A stretch of DNA of 64,000 bases from Planococcus wigleyi (GTDB lineage: Bacteria; Bacillota; Bacilli; Bacillales_A; Planococcaceae): positions 124,001-188,000 of the forward strand of contig NZ_JACSPU010000002.1 of assembly GCF_014836985.1 (NCBI RefSeq), read 5' to 3'. Below are positions 33,675-41,766 of this stretch, in pieces. A model generated the notes under the pieces. The model did no database searches. It saw only the letters and a program-made list of their open reading frames with translations, and was not told where the DNA came from. The position numbers were made by a program, and so were the translations under genes. Positions within the stretch are counted from its first letter, which is position 1. Every line of letters starts with the position of its first letter.

Positions 33675-35003
33675 TTATCGAACGTAAGGAGCAGGGTTGA
33701 CCGCGTTTGAACGTGCACCATTCCAAGGTCCTACGTGAATTTCAAAGTGAAGGTGTGTTCCTGTAGAACGGCCTGTGTTACCCATGCCGCCCACTTGCTG
33801 GCCTTGTCCAACTGATTGTCCAACGGATACATTGATCGAGCTCATGTGGCCGTAAACGGTTGCGTGTGTCTGGCCGTTGATGGAATGTGTCAGGATGACC
33901 ACGTTTCCGTATCCGCCCATATTGCCGGCGTAGGAAACCATGCCGCTTGCTGCGGCAACAATTGGTGTTCCAGGTGAGTTCGCGATATCCATTCCAAGGT
34001 GTGATTCTGCTCCGGCTCCGATGTCACGGCCGCCGAATCCAGAAGTGAAGCGTCCTGTTGAAGGAAGGATAAATGTTGAGCTGCCGGCTTTTGAAGATAC
34101 CGAAGCTTGTGTAACGGTTGAAGCAGGTGCTGATGCAGAAGCTGCTGCCTGGCGTTGAGCTTCCGCTTTGCGTGCTGCGGCTTCTTTAGCCAATCGTTCC
34201 TGCTCTGCTTTTCTGGCAATTTCCGCAAGACGTGCTTGTTCTGCGCCAATTTTCTTCTCGAGGTCTGCATTGATGTTCATCGTTTTCGCATGTTCTGCTT
34301 GCAGCGATGATTTTTCGTTAGCTAAGCGTGCCTGCTCTGCTTTCAAATCTTTCTCAAGCTGAGCCTGTTCGTTTTTCTGTGCATCAAGTGAATTTTTCAA
34401 GTTGACCAATTCGGCTTTTTTAGCTTCCTGTTCCGCTAGTTTTGTTTCCACTTCCGCTTTTTGTTCAGCCAAAAGTTTTTTGTCGGCTGCTTGCTCACGC
34501 ATGATTTCGCGATCTGCTTCGATTAAGATGTTGACTGCTGAAAAACGGTCAATGAAATCTACAAAGCTGTTTGCTCCAAGAAGTACATCTATGTAATCAA
34601 CTGAACCTCCGCTCAACTGAATAGCACGTGCGCGTTCTTTCAAAAGCTCTTCACGTTCTGCAATTTTTCTTTCCAATTCTTCAATAGACTTTCTCAATTC
34701 ATCGATTTCGATTTTGGTTTGATCGATTTCTGCTTGAGCAACGTCGATTTTGGTTTGTGTTTCGATGATTTGGTTATCTAACTCGCGGATTTTTGCGATG
34801 ATTTTTTCGAGTGTGGATTGGTTTTGGGAGATTTCGTTGGTTTTCTGTTGAATCCCGGAGTTCAATTCACTTTGTTTCTGTTGAATTTCTTGTTGCTTTT
34901 TCTCTAAATCACTTAGTTTATCAGCGCTTGCAGTTGGTAAGAACATGGTTAGCGCCAGTAAAGCCGATAATGCGATCATCAGACATTTAGCTAATGGTTT
35001 CAA
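33675..35003 (-). CDS. Murein hydrolase activator/endopeptidase: coiled coil plus M23 peptidase (EnvC-like)
   Basis: A secreted 442-residue cell-wall protein. A signal peptide (about 1-27, cleavage after ASA) is followed by a long coiled coil (about 30-260, rich in heptads such as LSDLEKKQQEIQQKQSELN). The C-terminal LytM/M23 domain (about 320-440) has HLGMDIANSPGTPIVAAASG with the first zinc ligands, GHMSSINVSVGQSV and the HLHFEIHVG motif. The first His-x3-Asp and the last HxH are intact, so it is likely active rather than only an activator. TTG start at 35003 with AAAGGAG 9 bases upstream. It is probably part of wall remodelling or division. Confidence 0.92.
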   Translation of the reverse strand: MKPLAKCLMIALSALLALTMFLPTASADKLSDLEKKQQEIQQKQSELNSGIQQKTNEISQNQSTLEKIIAKIRELDNQIIETQTKIDVAQAEIDQTKIEIDELRKSIEELERKIAEREELLKERARAIQLSGGSVDYIDVLLGANSFVDFIDRFSAVNILIEADREIMREQAADKKLLAEQKAEVETKLAEQEAKKAELVNLKNSLDAQKNEQAQLEKDLKAEQARLANEKSSLQAEHAKTMNINADLEKKIGAEQARLAEIARKAEQERLAKEAAARKAEAQRQAAASASAPASTVTQASVSSKAGSSTFILPSTGRFTSGFGGRDIGAGAESHLGMDIANSPGTPIVAAASGMVSYAGNMGGYGNVVILTHSINGQTHATVYGHMSSINVSVGQSVGQGQQVGGMGNTGRSTGTHLHFEIHVGPWNGARSNAVNPAPYVR

Positions 35004-35385
35004 ACTCTTGTGCTCCTTTCGATTTCCGTGGCTATTTATAATTATCGTGAAAAATTATTATGAGTCGATTGATTTTTCTTGGCGGTTGCCAAATGAAAAA
35101 TCCAGCAGACCCATTGTAACACCACATAAACGTCTTTATTATTACAGTTTCTTATCATTTTGACTGCTAAAATGACAAAGTGTCTGATAAAGGGCGCCAA
35201 AACAATGATTTTTAATATAAATATGACATTTTGGTGAAATATTAATTGAAGGCGATAAAACTTTGGTGATTATTTGCTTTTTTTGGTAGTAGATTTACTG
35301 GAGGAAGGAAGTAGCGGAAGGTAAAGTAGGAAAAAAGAACATAAAAAAACCTTTCCCTTATTATCTTTTAGGGAAAGGTTGCTGT
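35004..35385. other. Intergenic region between the M23 gene and the universal stress gene
   Basis: No open frame with a ribosome binding site was seen. An extended -10 (TGTTACAAT on the minus strand, about 35121-35113) could start M23 transcription. A/T-rich sequence follows at 35160-35330 with no clear motif; a terminator closes the interval. Confidence 0.5.
35344..35380 (-). terminator. Terminator of the universal stress protein gene
   Basis: AACCTTTCCCT and AGGGAAAGGTT form an 11-bp stem; on the minus strand it is followed by a run of seven T. Confidence 0.85.
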
Positions 35386-35850
35386 TTAGTTTTCAGTAAA
35401 TAAGTCTTCCTGGTCTCTGCGGACAACCAATACGTCGCATTTTGCTGTGCGGACAATTCGTTCGGAGACACTGCCCATGATAAAGCGTTCAGCTGCGTTC
35501 AGACCAGTAGCGCCACAAATGATGACATCGACATTCAATTTAGGAGCCAACTCTTTAGGGATGGCAACTTTAGGGACACCGTATTCAATGATGACGTTTA
35601 CATTTTCAACACCTGCTGCTTCTGCTTCTTGCTTGTACTTGGAGAGCAATTCCTCAGAATTTTTCATCGTGCGATCAGCAATTGTGCGGTCATAGGCTTC
35701 AATTGAACCGAACGACCGGTTGTCGATAATATGTGCCAAGTGCAAAGTTGCATTGTTGCGGACCGCTGCGGCCGCCCCTTTTTTAAAAGCTAATTCTGAT
35801 TCTTTGGAACCGTCTACCGCTACCAGTATGTTGGAATATTTTAAAGTCAT
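35386..35850 (-). CDS. Universal stress protein (UspA family)
   Basis: A 154-residue cytoplasmic protein with the ATP-binding Usp signature: N-terminal ILVAVDGSKESELAFKKG, and the C-terminal nucleotide motif CGATGLNAAERFIMGSVSERIVRTAKCDVLVVR with G-2x-G-9x-G(S) spacing. It lies divergent from the fnr-like regulator, with about 180 bases between. Possible control by that regulator is inference. Confidence 0.93.
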   Translation of the reverse strand: MTLKYSNILVAVDGSKESELAFKKGAAAAVRNNATLHLAHIIDNRSFGSIEAYDRTIADRTMKNSEELLSKYKQEAEAAGVENVNVIIEYGVPKVAIPKELAPKLNVDVIICGATGLNAAERFIMGSVSERIVRTAKCDVLVVRRDQEDLFTEN

Positions 35851-36031
35851 TTAGCATTCCTCCTCAATCTCTATACTAGGAACTTCTCTACCGGAGAATA
35901 AAGTTCCTTCTTATTTGATATATTCTTTTGGCAACAAGTGTCGGAATGATGAATTTGTACCTTTCTAGAAAGAAATTCATGGTAAAATCATTTTAATAGG
36001 AATGATTGTATAACGGGAAGGCGGTTGCACT

Positions 36032-36733
36032 TTGAAAACGGGTACCGGGAACGCAGAGGCATTGATGGATATGAAAGAGTTATTGTCTGTACGCCATCAA
36101 GTTAAGGAATTAAAGAAAGACAATTATTTGTTTCGTGAAGGTGATGCCATCGGCGGTGTTTACATCATCCGGTCCGGTAAAATCCAAATTGAAAAAGTGA
36201 CGCCGAACGGCCGTGAACTTACGTTGAAAATTTGTGGTCCAGGGCAGCTTGTTGGAGAAGTGACCCTTTTTTCTGATAGGCCCAAATACATGCTGGATGC
36301 ACGTGCGGTCGAAGATGCAGTATGCCTGCATATTTCAATTGATGATCTGGAAGAGGCCTTGTTATCGAACGCCCGATTGTCTGTCGCTTTTATGAAATGG
36401 ATGGGAATCGATCAGCAGAAAACCCAGACGAAATTCCGTGATTTAATGCTTCATGGCAAAAAAGGGGCACTGTATTCAACCTTGATCAGGCTTTCCAATA
36501 GCTATGGGGTGAAAAAAGAGAATGGTGTGTTGATTGATCTCGTATTGACCAATCAGGATCTTGCTAATTTCTGTGGAATGACACGGGAAGTGGTGAACCG
36601 GATGCTGGCTGAGTTGAAAAAACGCGGCGTTCTGACATTGAGTGAAGGAAAAATACTGCTTCATGACATTCAGCATTTAAAGGAAGAAACCAATTGTGAA
36701 GACTGTCCAATTTATTTATGCAAAATCGATTAA
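36032..36733 (+). CDS. fnr: Crp/Fnr-family oxygen regulator with C-terminal Fe-S cluster motif (Bacillus Fnr type)
   Basis: A 233-residue regulator: N-terminal cyclic-nucleotide-binding-like barrel (about 15-125; GDAIGGVYIIRSGKIQIEK), dimerisation helix and Crp-type HTH (about 165-215; LTNQDLANFCGMTREVVNRMLAELKKRGVL). The C-terminus carries CEDCPIYLC (Cys222, 225 and 230), the same C-x2-C-x4-C spacing as the [4Fe-4S] ligands at the end of B. subtilis Fnr. TTG start at 36032 with GGGAAGGCGG upstream. A perfect TGTGA-N6-TCACA site stands before the oxidase operon that follows, so oxygen-responsive control of the oxidase is likely. Confidence 0.88.
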   Translation: MKTGTGNAEALMDMKELLSVRHQVKELKKDNYLFREGDAIGGVYIIRSGKIQIEKVTPNGRELTLKICGPGQLVGEVTLFSDRPKYMLDARAVEDAVCLHISIDDLEEALLSNARLSVAFMKWMGIDQQKTQTKFRDLMLHGKKGALYSTLIRLSNSYGVKKENGVLIDLVLTNQDLANFCGMTREVVNRMLAELKKRGVLTLSEGKILLHDIQHLKEETNCEDCPIYLCKID

Positions 36734-36738
36734 CAGGA

Positions 36739-36769
36739 GAACTTGCCCATTGGGCAGGTTCTTTTTTTG
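36739..36769 (+). terminator. fnr terminator
   Basis: GAACTTGCCC (36739-36748) pairs with GGGCAGGTTC (36752-36761), followed by seven T. Confidence 0.88.
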
Positions 36770-36806
36770 TCTAAAATTTGTCATTTCATTAAAAAAAGGC
36801 CTTAAG

Positions 36807-36844
36807 TGTGAGAAATGTCACAGTGCTGGAGAAGCCGATAGAAT
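36807..36844 (+). promoter_or_regulatory. Fnr box and -10 of the ba3-type oxidase operon
   Basis: TGTGA-GAAATG-TCACA at 36807-36822 is a perfect Crp/Fnr palindrome. A -10 TAGAAT follows at 36839-36844. The site centre is about 24 bp upstream of the -10, slightly closer than in class II activation, so the site could activate or repress. Confidence 0.75.
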
Positions 36845-36885
36845 AGGCTGAAAGTAAGAACAAAACGCGTAAGAGGTGAGAGGAA

Positions 36886-37008
36886 ATGGGTCAAGAGAAC
36901 CGGGAGCCGGAGACCAATCTGAAAGGTACATTAGTCAGTGTTTTTGTAGTGGGGCTGATCATTATTGTCATGTGGGTCGCCGTTTATTTATTGTATGTAG
37001 CCCGTTAA
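36886..37008 (+). CDS. Cytochrome c oxidase subunit 2A (small subunit of ba3-type oxidase)
   Basis: A 40-residue, single-helix membrane protein (hydrophobic segment about 15-37, LVSVFVVGLIIIVMWVAVYLL, with a short hydrophilic N-terminus). The size and position immediately before subunit II match subunit IIa of ba3-type oxidases. AAGAGGTGAGAGG site before ATG 36886. Confidence 0.85.
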   Translation: MGQENREPETNLKGTLVSVFVVGLIIIVMWVAVYLLYVAR

Positions 37009-37033
37009 GGCGGAACGAGAGGAGAAGACTAAA

Positions 37034-37507
37034 ATGCATCTTCATAAATATGAAAAAATTTGGCTGGTGTTCGGTATTGCATCGCTGATTGTATTTTTAA
37101 GCGTTGTTGGGGTGAGCGCATTTTCACAGGACCATACCCCTGCAGGAGGAATGGAAACAATCGATCCCAAAAAAGTAAGTGAAACGGCACCTTTTGATAA
37201 TCCGGGAGTCACGCAATTGGACGACGATACATACCAGGCGACGATTGTGGCTATGGCATTCGGATATCAGGCACCGGAATTGAAAGTTCCGGTTGGAAAA
37301 GAAATTATTTTTAAAGTAACCAGTACCGATGTAGTCCACAGTCTGACGATTGATAATACAAAAGTCAATATGATGGTCGTTCCAGGCCGGATCACGACAA
37401 AATCCTACACGTTTGAAGAACCGGGCACATATTTGATTCTTTGCAATGAATACTGTGGAACGGGCCACCATATGATGTATACAGAGATAGAGGTGTATGA
37501 ACAATGA
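37034..37507 (+). CDS. Cytochrome c oxidase subunit II, ba3-type
   Basis: A 157-residue CuA-containing subunit that accepts electrons from cytochrome c. One N-terminal membrane helix (about 9-29) is followed by the cupredoxin domain. CuA ligands: His in TDVVHSLTI (about 107) and the C-terminal CNEYCGTGHHMM, which provides C-x3-C-x3-H-x2-M. A single helix and short length are typical of ba3 (B-family) oxidases. Its stop overlaps the subunit I start by 4 bases. Confidence 0.93.
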   Translation: MHLHKYEKIWLVFGIASLIVFLSVVGVSAFSQDHTPAGGMETIDPKKVSETAPFDNPGVTQLDDDTYQATIVAMAFGYQAPELKVPVGKEIIFKVTSTDVVHSLTIDNTKVNMMVVPGRITTKSYTFEEPGTYLILCNEYCGTGHHMMYTEIEVYEQ

Positions 37508-39156
37508 TTGCTGTGCAAGATCGAAAAATTGCTTTATGGAATATCGGCGTGGCGTATACCGCCTTTTTAATCGGCACCTTATGTGGGCTGCTGCAAGTTT
37601 TTATCCGCAATGACGCGCTTCAATTACCGGCTTGGCTGGACTATTACCAAATTCTGACCGCACACGGCGTTTTACTCGCACTTGTATTTACGACATTTTT
37701 TATTTTCGGCTTCTTTATTACCGGTATGAGCAAGAGCCTTGGAAGTTTCGGTCCGAAAGTCCGTTTGTTTTCGTGGATCGGCTTTTGGGTGACCTTGCTT
37801 GGAACAGTTATGGCAACAGCGATGATCGTGGCCGGAGAAGCTTCAGTGCTGTACACCTTTTATGCACCGCTGAAGGCAAGTGGCTTTTATTATGTAGGTC
37901 TTGCTTTGGTGATTATCGGTACGTGGATCAGCAGTTTTGCGCTGGTCGGACATTACAGAGTATGGCGGAAAAATAATAAAGGGCAGTTGAGCCCACTTTT
38001 CGCTTTCATGACCATCACGACCATCATCATGTGGATCATTGCATGTCTGGGCGTCGTGGCAACGGTCCTTTTCCAATACATCCCTTGGGCATTCGGCTGG
38101 ACCGATACCATTGATGTAGAACTCAGCCGCACCTTGTTCTGGTTTTTTGGCCACCCATTGGTGTATTTCTGGCTGCTGCCGGCATACATGGCCTGGTACG
38201 TTATCGTACCGAAAATCCTGGGTGTAAAAGTATTCAGTGATTCATTGGCACGTCTGTCTTTTGTTCTTTTCATCCTGTTTTCCATTCCTGTCGGTTTCCA
38301 TCACCAGCTGACAGAACCGGGGATTTCGAACTTCTGGAAATTCCTGCAGGTGGTCTTGACGTTTATGGTCATCGTACCTTCCTTGATGACGGCATTCTCG
38401 ATGTTCGCGACATTTGAAATTGCCGGACGCAAAAATGGCGGGAAAGGCCTGTTTGGCTGGTTTACAAAATTGCCTTGGAAAGATATCCGCTTCACTTCTA
38501 TTTTCATTGCCATGGCGTTCTTTATCCCCGGTGGAGCTGGGGGAATCATTAACGCAAGTTTCCAATTGAATGAAGTGGTCCACAATACCTTATGGATTGT
38601 CGGGCATTTTCATATCACTGTCGGCACTCCGGTAGCGATGACGTTCATGGGCTTGACGTTCTGGCTGATTCCATATTTAACAGGCAGAAAATTCACCAAA
38701 TCCATGAAAGTGCTTGGGCTTGTCCAAATCATTACTTGGTCGTTCGGCATGCTGCTGATGTCAACAGCGCAGCATCTGCTGGGCCTTCTCGGAGCGCCAA
38801 GAAGAACCGCTTATTCCGGCTACAACGATCACCCCGCTGCATTGGAATGGTTTGACGGAATTCTGACCAACCATGTGACGATGGCCATCGGCGGCAGCAT
38901 CTTGTTCGTTTCGGCAATGATTCTGATTTATATCGTCGTCATGACGATGTTCCTTTCGCCTAAAGCGGTGGAACCGAAAGACATCGTAGATTTCCCGCTG
39001 GCGGAAAGCGACATGTCCCGTACCCCGAAATGGCTTGAAAACTGGTGGATTTGGATCGGGCTTGCACTGGCACTCATTGTCATCGCCTATGCGATTCCAA
39101 TTAGCCAGATGATCCACCATGCACCACCAGGTTCAGAAGGATTCAAAACGTGGTAG
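37504..39156 (+). CDS. Heme-copper oxidase subunit I, b(a/o)3-type
   Basis: The 550-residue catalytic subunit reducing O2 to water, with about 12-13 helices. Low-spin heme ligand His lies in YQILTAHGVLLALVF, the CuB/Tyr region is WFFGHPLVYFWLLPAYM, and the paired histidines are in LWIVGHFHITVGTPVAMTFMG. The C-terminal VGHFH histidines serve the two hemes. Sequence and gene order (IIa-II-I) indicate the high-affinity B-type. Together with the Fnr box, this suggests use at low oxygen. Confidence 0.94.
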   Translation: MIAVQDRKIALWNIGVAYTAFLIGTLCGLLQVFIRNDALQLPAWLDYYQILTAHGVLLALVFTTFFIFGFFITGMSKSLGSFGPKVRLFSWIGFWVTLLGTVMATAMIVAGEASVLYTFYAPLKASGFYYVGLALVIIGTWISSFALVGHYRVWRKNNKGQLSPLFAFMTITTIIMWIIACLGVVATVLFQYIPWAFGWTDTIDVELSRTLFWFFGHPLVYFWLLPAYMAWYVIVPKILGVKVFSDSLARLSFVLFILFSIPVGFHHQLTEPGISNFWKFLQVVLTFMVIVPSLMTAFSMFATFEIAGRKNGGKGLFGWFTKLPWKDIRFTSIFIAMAFFIPGGAGGIINASFQLNEVVHNTLWIVGHFHITVGTPVAMTFMGLTFWLIPYLTGRKFTKSMKVLGLVQIITWSFGMLLMSTAQHLLGLLGAPRRTAYSGYNDHPAALEWFDGILTNHVTMAIGGSILFVSAMILIYIVVMTMFLSPKAVEPKDIVDFPLAESDMSRTPKWLENWWIWIGLALALIVIAYAIPISQMIHHAPPGSEGFKTW

Positions 39157-39169
39157 GAGTTGAAGGATA

Positions 39170-39253
39170 ATGTTCACAATGGTGCTCTCGTTAATGGTTG
39201 TTTTTATCGCATTCACTGCGATGCTGGTCGAAATCTCTTCCATTGAAGATTAA
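39170..39253 (+). CDS. Putative 27-residue membrane micropeptide at the end of the ba3 oxidase operon
   Basis: A short open frame with GGAGTTGAAGGATA before ATG 39170, ending TAA at 39253. The peptide (MFTMVLSLMVVFIAFTAMLV then EISSIED) is one transmembrane helix with an acidic end. It begins 13 bases after the subunit I stop and precedes the operon terminator. Small helix subunits are common in terminal oxidases, so an accessory subunit is plausible, but coding has not been shown. Confidence 0.5.
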   Translation: MFTMVLSLMVVFIAFTAMLVEISSIED

Positions 39254-39347
39254 ATGGGAAGCTAAGCGGGGGAATTTGATGTAAAGACGCCCTGCAGCTA
39301 CAGTTTTCACCTTTTTAAAGAAAAGATATAGATAAAATGTAGTGAAG

Positions 39348-39380
39348 GAGTGCTTTGCCAGGTGGGCAAAGCGCTCTTTT
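39348..39380 (+). terminator. Terminator of the ba3 oxidase operon
   Basis: GAGTGCTTTGCC, 4-base loop, GGGCAAAGCGCTC followed by TTTT. Confidence 0.85.
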
Positions 39381-39489
39381 CTGGTTTCACGCTAGTCGTC
39401 CAAGTTTATTTGGCAAGGGGTAGAAATTGTATTGTTTCGAAATGTTCTATATATTGGAAGGAAAAGAACAGGAAGTTGAGGCCTCTTTT

Positions 39490-40047
39490 ATGACGATGAT
39501 TGAATGGATTTTTACAGCAATAAGCTTGTTTTGGCTCAGTGAATTTCTGATTTTCCGAAATCGCGGCATCGGCCAAGGTGACCCATTGGAAAAACGGACA
39601 TTCTTCACCATCTTTGCAGTTTTGATCGCGACCATTCTTATCGCGGCGGTTTTGCAGGAATTGATGGCGTTCGAGACGATAGCTAGGATCAGTCAAGCAG
39701 TGGGAGTTATTTTGCTGGCTTCAGGGGTTTTCCTGCGGTTTTGGGGAATCGTCCATTTGAAATCACAATTCACACGTTACGTGACCGTTCGTGAAGGTGA
39801 TGAAATCGTCAGCACCGGACCTTACCGAAAACTTCGCCACCCGCTTTACACCGGGTTGTTGTTCATTACTCTCGGAATGGCCTTGTTTTTCACCAGTGCA
39901 ATTGCTGCCGTTCTTGGTGGCCTGGCAATGGTATGGGCTTTGCTGAAGCGAATAAACTATGAAGAGCAGCTGCTGATTGAGAAGTTCGGACCGGATTATC
40001 AGCAATGGATGAAAAAGCGTGCACGCTTGATTCCTTTTATTTATTAG
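39490..40047 (+). CDS. Isoprenylcysteine carboxyl methyltransferase (ICMT) family membrane protein
   Basis: A 185-residue membrane protein with four to five helices. The diagnostic C-terminal region is STGPYRKLRHPLYTGLLFITLGM (about 122-144) followed by KRINYEEQLLIEKFGPDYQQWMKK, the SAM-binding signature of bacterial ICMT/PEMT-like proteins. ATG at 39490 is chosen from the first helix; a more distant in-frame start at 39427 adds 21 residues without a clear site. The methyl acceptor (lipid or other) is unknown. Confidence 0.85.
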   Translation: MTMIEWIFTAISLFWLSEFLIFRNRGIGQGDPLEKRTFFTIFAVLIATILIAAVLQELMAFETIARISQAVGVILLASGVFLRFWGIVHLKSQFTRYVTVREGDEIVSTGPYRKLRHPLYTGLLFITLGMALFFTSAIAAVLGGLAMVWALLKRINYEEQLLIEKFGPDYQQWMKKRARLIPFIY

Positions 40048-40061
40048 AATCGATCTTTCCC

Positions 40062-40102
40062 AAAAGACTTTATTCGCCAGGACGGTGAATAAAGTCTTTT
40101 TT
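40062..40102 (+). terminator. Rho-independent terminator
   Basis: AAAAGACTTTATTC (40062-40075) paired with GAATAAAGTCTTTT (40087-40100) followed by TT. Confidence 0.88.
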
Positions 40103-40186
40103 CGTGTGAGCATATGTATTTACATCGCGTACGATTCAGTTTAAAGTAGATCGTGTAAGATATATATGGACGGAGGAAAACACATA

Positions 40187-40606
40187 ATGAAAACACTATT
40201 CGAAACAACAATGATCAATACAGGCGGAAGAGACGGTGCGGTTTATTCACCGGACAATATTTTTTATTTGGATGTAGCAAAACCACAGGCTCTTGGAGGT
40301 TCAGCAACAACGGCAACAAATCCGGAACAGCTATTTGCTGCAGGTTACAGCGCATGCTTCAACAGTGCATTGGAATTGGTGCTGGAAGCTGGTAAAGTGG
40401 AAATTGAAAAGAGTGAAGTAACAGCAACTGTTGCCTTGATTGGGGATAAAGACAACGGCGGCGTTAAACTGGCGGTGAAACTTGTCGTCGACATCACAGG
40501 CATCGATGAAGAATTGAAACACGAATACGTAGAGAAAGCGCATCAGTATTGCCCATATTCCAAAGCAATCAAAGGATCTGTGGATGTGGAAATCAGCGTT
40601 CTATAA
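40187..40606 (+). CDS. ohr: Organic hydroperoxide resistance protein (Ohr, OsmC family)
   Basis: A 139-residue thiol peroxidase that reduces organic hydroperoxides. The peroxidatic cysteine lies in FAAGYSACFNSALE (about 50-63) and the resolving cysteine in HQYCPYSKAIKG (about 119-130), both required in Ohr. ATG at 40187 follows GGAGGAAAACACATA. It is directly upstream of an OhrR-type repressor and a glutathione peroxidase, forming an organic-peroxide defence block. Confidence 0.94.
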   Translation: MKTLFETTMINTGGRDGAVYSPDNIFYLDVAKPQALGGSATTATNPEQLFAAGYSACFNSALELVLEAGKVEIEKSEVTATVALIGDKDNGGVKLAVKLVVDITGIDEELKHEYVEKAHQYCPYSKAIKGSVDVEISVL

Positions 40607-40629
40607 TAATTAGCATAGGTGAGATGCAA

Positions 40630-41067
40630 ATGGAAAAACCAACGAAACTCGAACAACAATTGTGCTTCGAAGTCTATAAAGCCTCCAGCAATTTTTCAAA
40701 AATGTATGCAAAAGCGTTGGAGCCTTTCAATCTGACGTTTCCACAGTATCTGGTGCTTCTTGTCTTGTGGGAAGAAGACGGACTGTTGACTAAAAATATC
40801 GGTGAACGGCTGGGGCTTGGCACCGGAACTTTGAATCCGATCATCAATCGTATGATCGAACAGGGGCGGTTGGTTAAAGAACAATCCCAATCAGATAAAC
40901 GTGCATTTACGATTTCATTGACGGAAAAAGCCAAAAGCGAACAGGCGGCAGTCGAACAGGCTGTCCTCGACAAACTCATCAGCTGTGACTTTATGGGAGT
41001 CAACGCCATCACCTTGATGAAAAACTTGAAAGAGCTGAATGCTTCTTTCAAAACCATGGATTTGTAA
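40630..41067 (+). CDS. ohrR: OhrR-type MarR-family regulator
   Basis: A 145-residue MarR repressor. The N-terminus LEQQLCFEVYKASSNF carries the peroxide-sensing cysteine at position 12, in the LxxQLCF context diagnostic of OhrR. HTH and wing are GLLTKNIGERLGLGTGTLNPIINRMIEQGRLVKEQSQSDKRA. It has AGGTGAG 6 bases before the ATG at 40630. The adjacent ohr gene is the expected target; no canonical TACAATT-AATTGTA operator was found by eye. Confidence 0.93.
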   Translation: MEKPTKLEQQLCFEVYKASSNFSKMYAKALEPFNLTFPQYLVLLVLWEEDGLLTKNIGERLGLGTGTLNPIINRMIEQGRLVKEQSQSDKRAFTISLTEKAKSEQAAVEQAVLDKLISCDFMGVNAITLMKNLKELNASFKTMDL

Positions 41068-41095
41068 TAGAAGAATGAATAAGGAGAGATGCCGC

Positions 41096-41572
41096 ATGAA
41101 TATTTACGATATTGCCGTACCAAAGCCGAACGGGGAAGAATACCACTTAAGCCAATACAAAGGCAAAGCCATGCTGATAGTCAACACAGCGACAAAATGC
41201 GGTTTGAGAGATCAATTCGACAGTTTGGAAAAAATGTACGAAGAATACAAGGAACAGGGATTAGTGGTTCTAGGCTTTCCGTCTGATCAATTCGGCCAGG
41301 AAAAAGGCAGTGGAGCAGAAGCACAGGAAGCTTGCCGCATGACGTACGGCGTTACTTTCCCTATGCACGACCTGGTCAAAGTTAACGGCAAAGAGGCACA
41401 TCCACTGTTCAACTATTTGACCACTAACACAAAAGGATTTTTATCAAGCGCCATCAAGTGGAACTTCACAAAATTCCTGATTGATCAAAATGGCAATATC
41501 GTTTCACGGTTCTCTCCAAAAGATAAACCCGAATCATTTGAAAAAGACATTCAGAAAGTACTTGGCAAGTAA
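41096..41572 (+). CDS. Glutathione peroxidase family protein (thiol peroxidase)
   Basis: A 158-residue thioredoxin-fold peroxidase. The peroxidatic cysteine is in VNTATKCGLRDQFDSLEKMYEEYK (about 35), GFPSDQFGQEKG contains the catalytic Gln, and KWNFTKFLIDQNG contains the Trp-Asn-Phe. The Cys in QEACRMTYG (about 83) fits the resolving cysteine of thioredoxin-dependent members. ATG at 41096 follows AAGGAGAGATGCCGC. In Bacillota this family uses thioredoxin or bacillithiol, not glutathione. It completes the ohr-ohrR-gpx block. Confidence 0.92.
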   Translation: MNIYDIAVPKPNGEEYHLSQYKGKAMLIVNTATKCGLRDQFDSLEKMYEEYKEQGLVVLGFPSDQFGQEKGSGAEAQEACRMTYGVTFPMHDLVKVNGKEAHPLFNYLTTNTKGFLSSAIKWNFTKFLIDQNGNIVSRFSPKDKPESFEKDIQKVLGK

Positions 41573-41584
41573 GGGCAGGAGAGC

Positions 41585-41623
41585 GAGCGAAACCTCAAAC
41601 ACAGAGGTTTTGCTCTTTTTTTA
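41585..41623 (+). terminator. Terminator after the peroxidase gene
   Basis: GAGCGAAACCTC, 7-base loop, GAGGTTTTGCTC followed by seven T. Confidence 0.85.
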
Positions 41624-41662
41624 TGGTTTGATGTGACAGCGCGTCGCTTCCCGGTGGACATG

Positions 41663-41726
41663 TGACACAGTGTCATGTTAAGCTTGCTTTACGAAATGTG
41701 ACACGGTGTCATTCGAAGATTATAAG
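41663..41726 (+). promoter_or_regulatory. Promoter with two TGACAC-n-GTGTCA operators, likely TetR-controlled
   Basis: TGACACAGTGTCA (41663-41675) and TGACACGGTGTCA (41699-41711) are 36 bp apart centre to centre. A good promoter, -35 GTGACA (41698-41703), 17 bp, -10 TATAAG (41721-41726), is covered at its -35 by the second operator. The two downstream genes end with a TetR regulator, the obvious binder. Confidence 0.8.
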
Positions 41727-41766
41727 CAATAAATAAGTGAACGTTATGAAAAAAGGGGACGACGAG

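Noticed and set aside
40100..40186. Inverted repeat TACGAT...ATCGTGTA upstream of ohr as the OhrR operator
   Set aside because: It does not resemble the known TACAATT-AATTGTA operator and pairing is imperfect.
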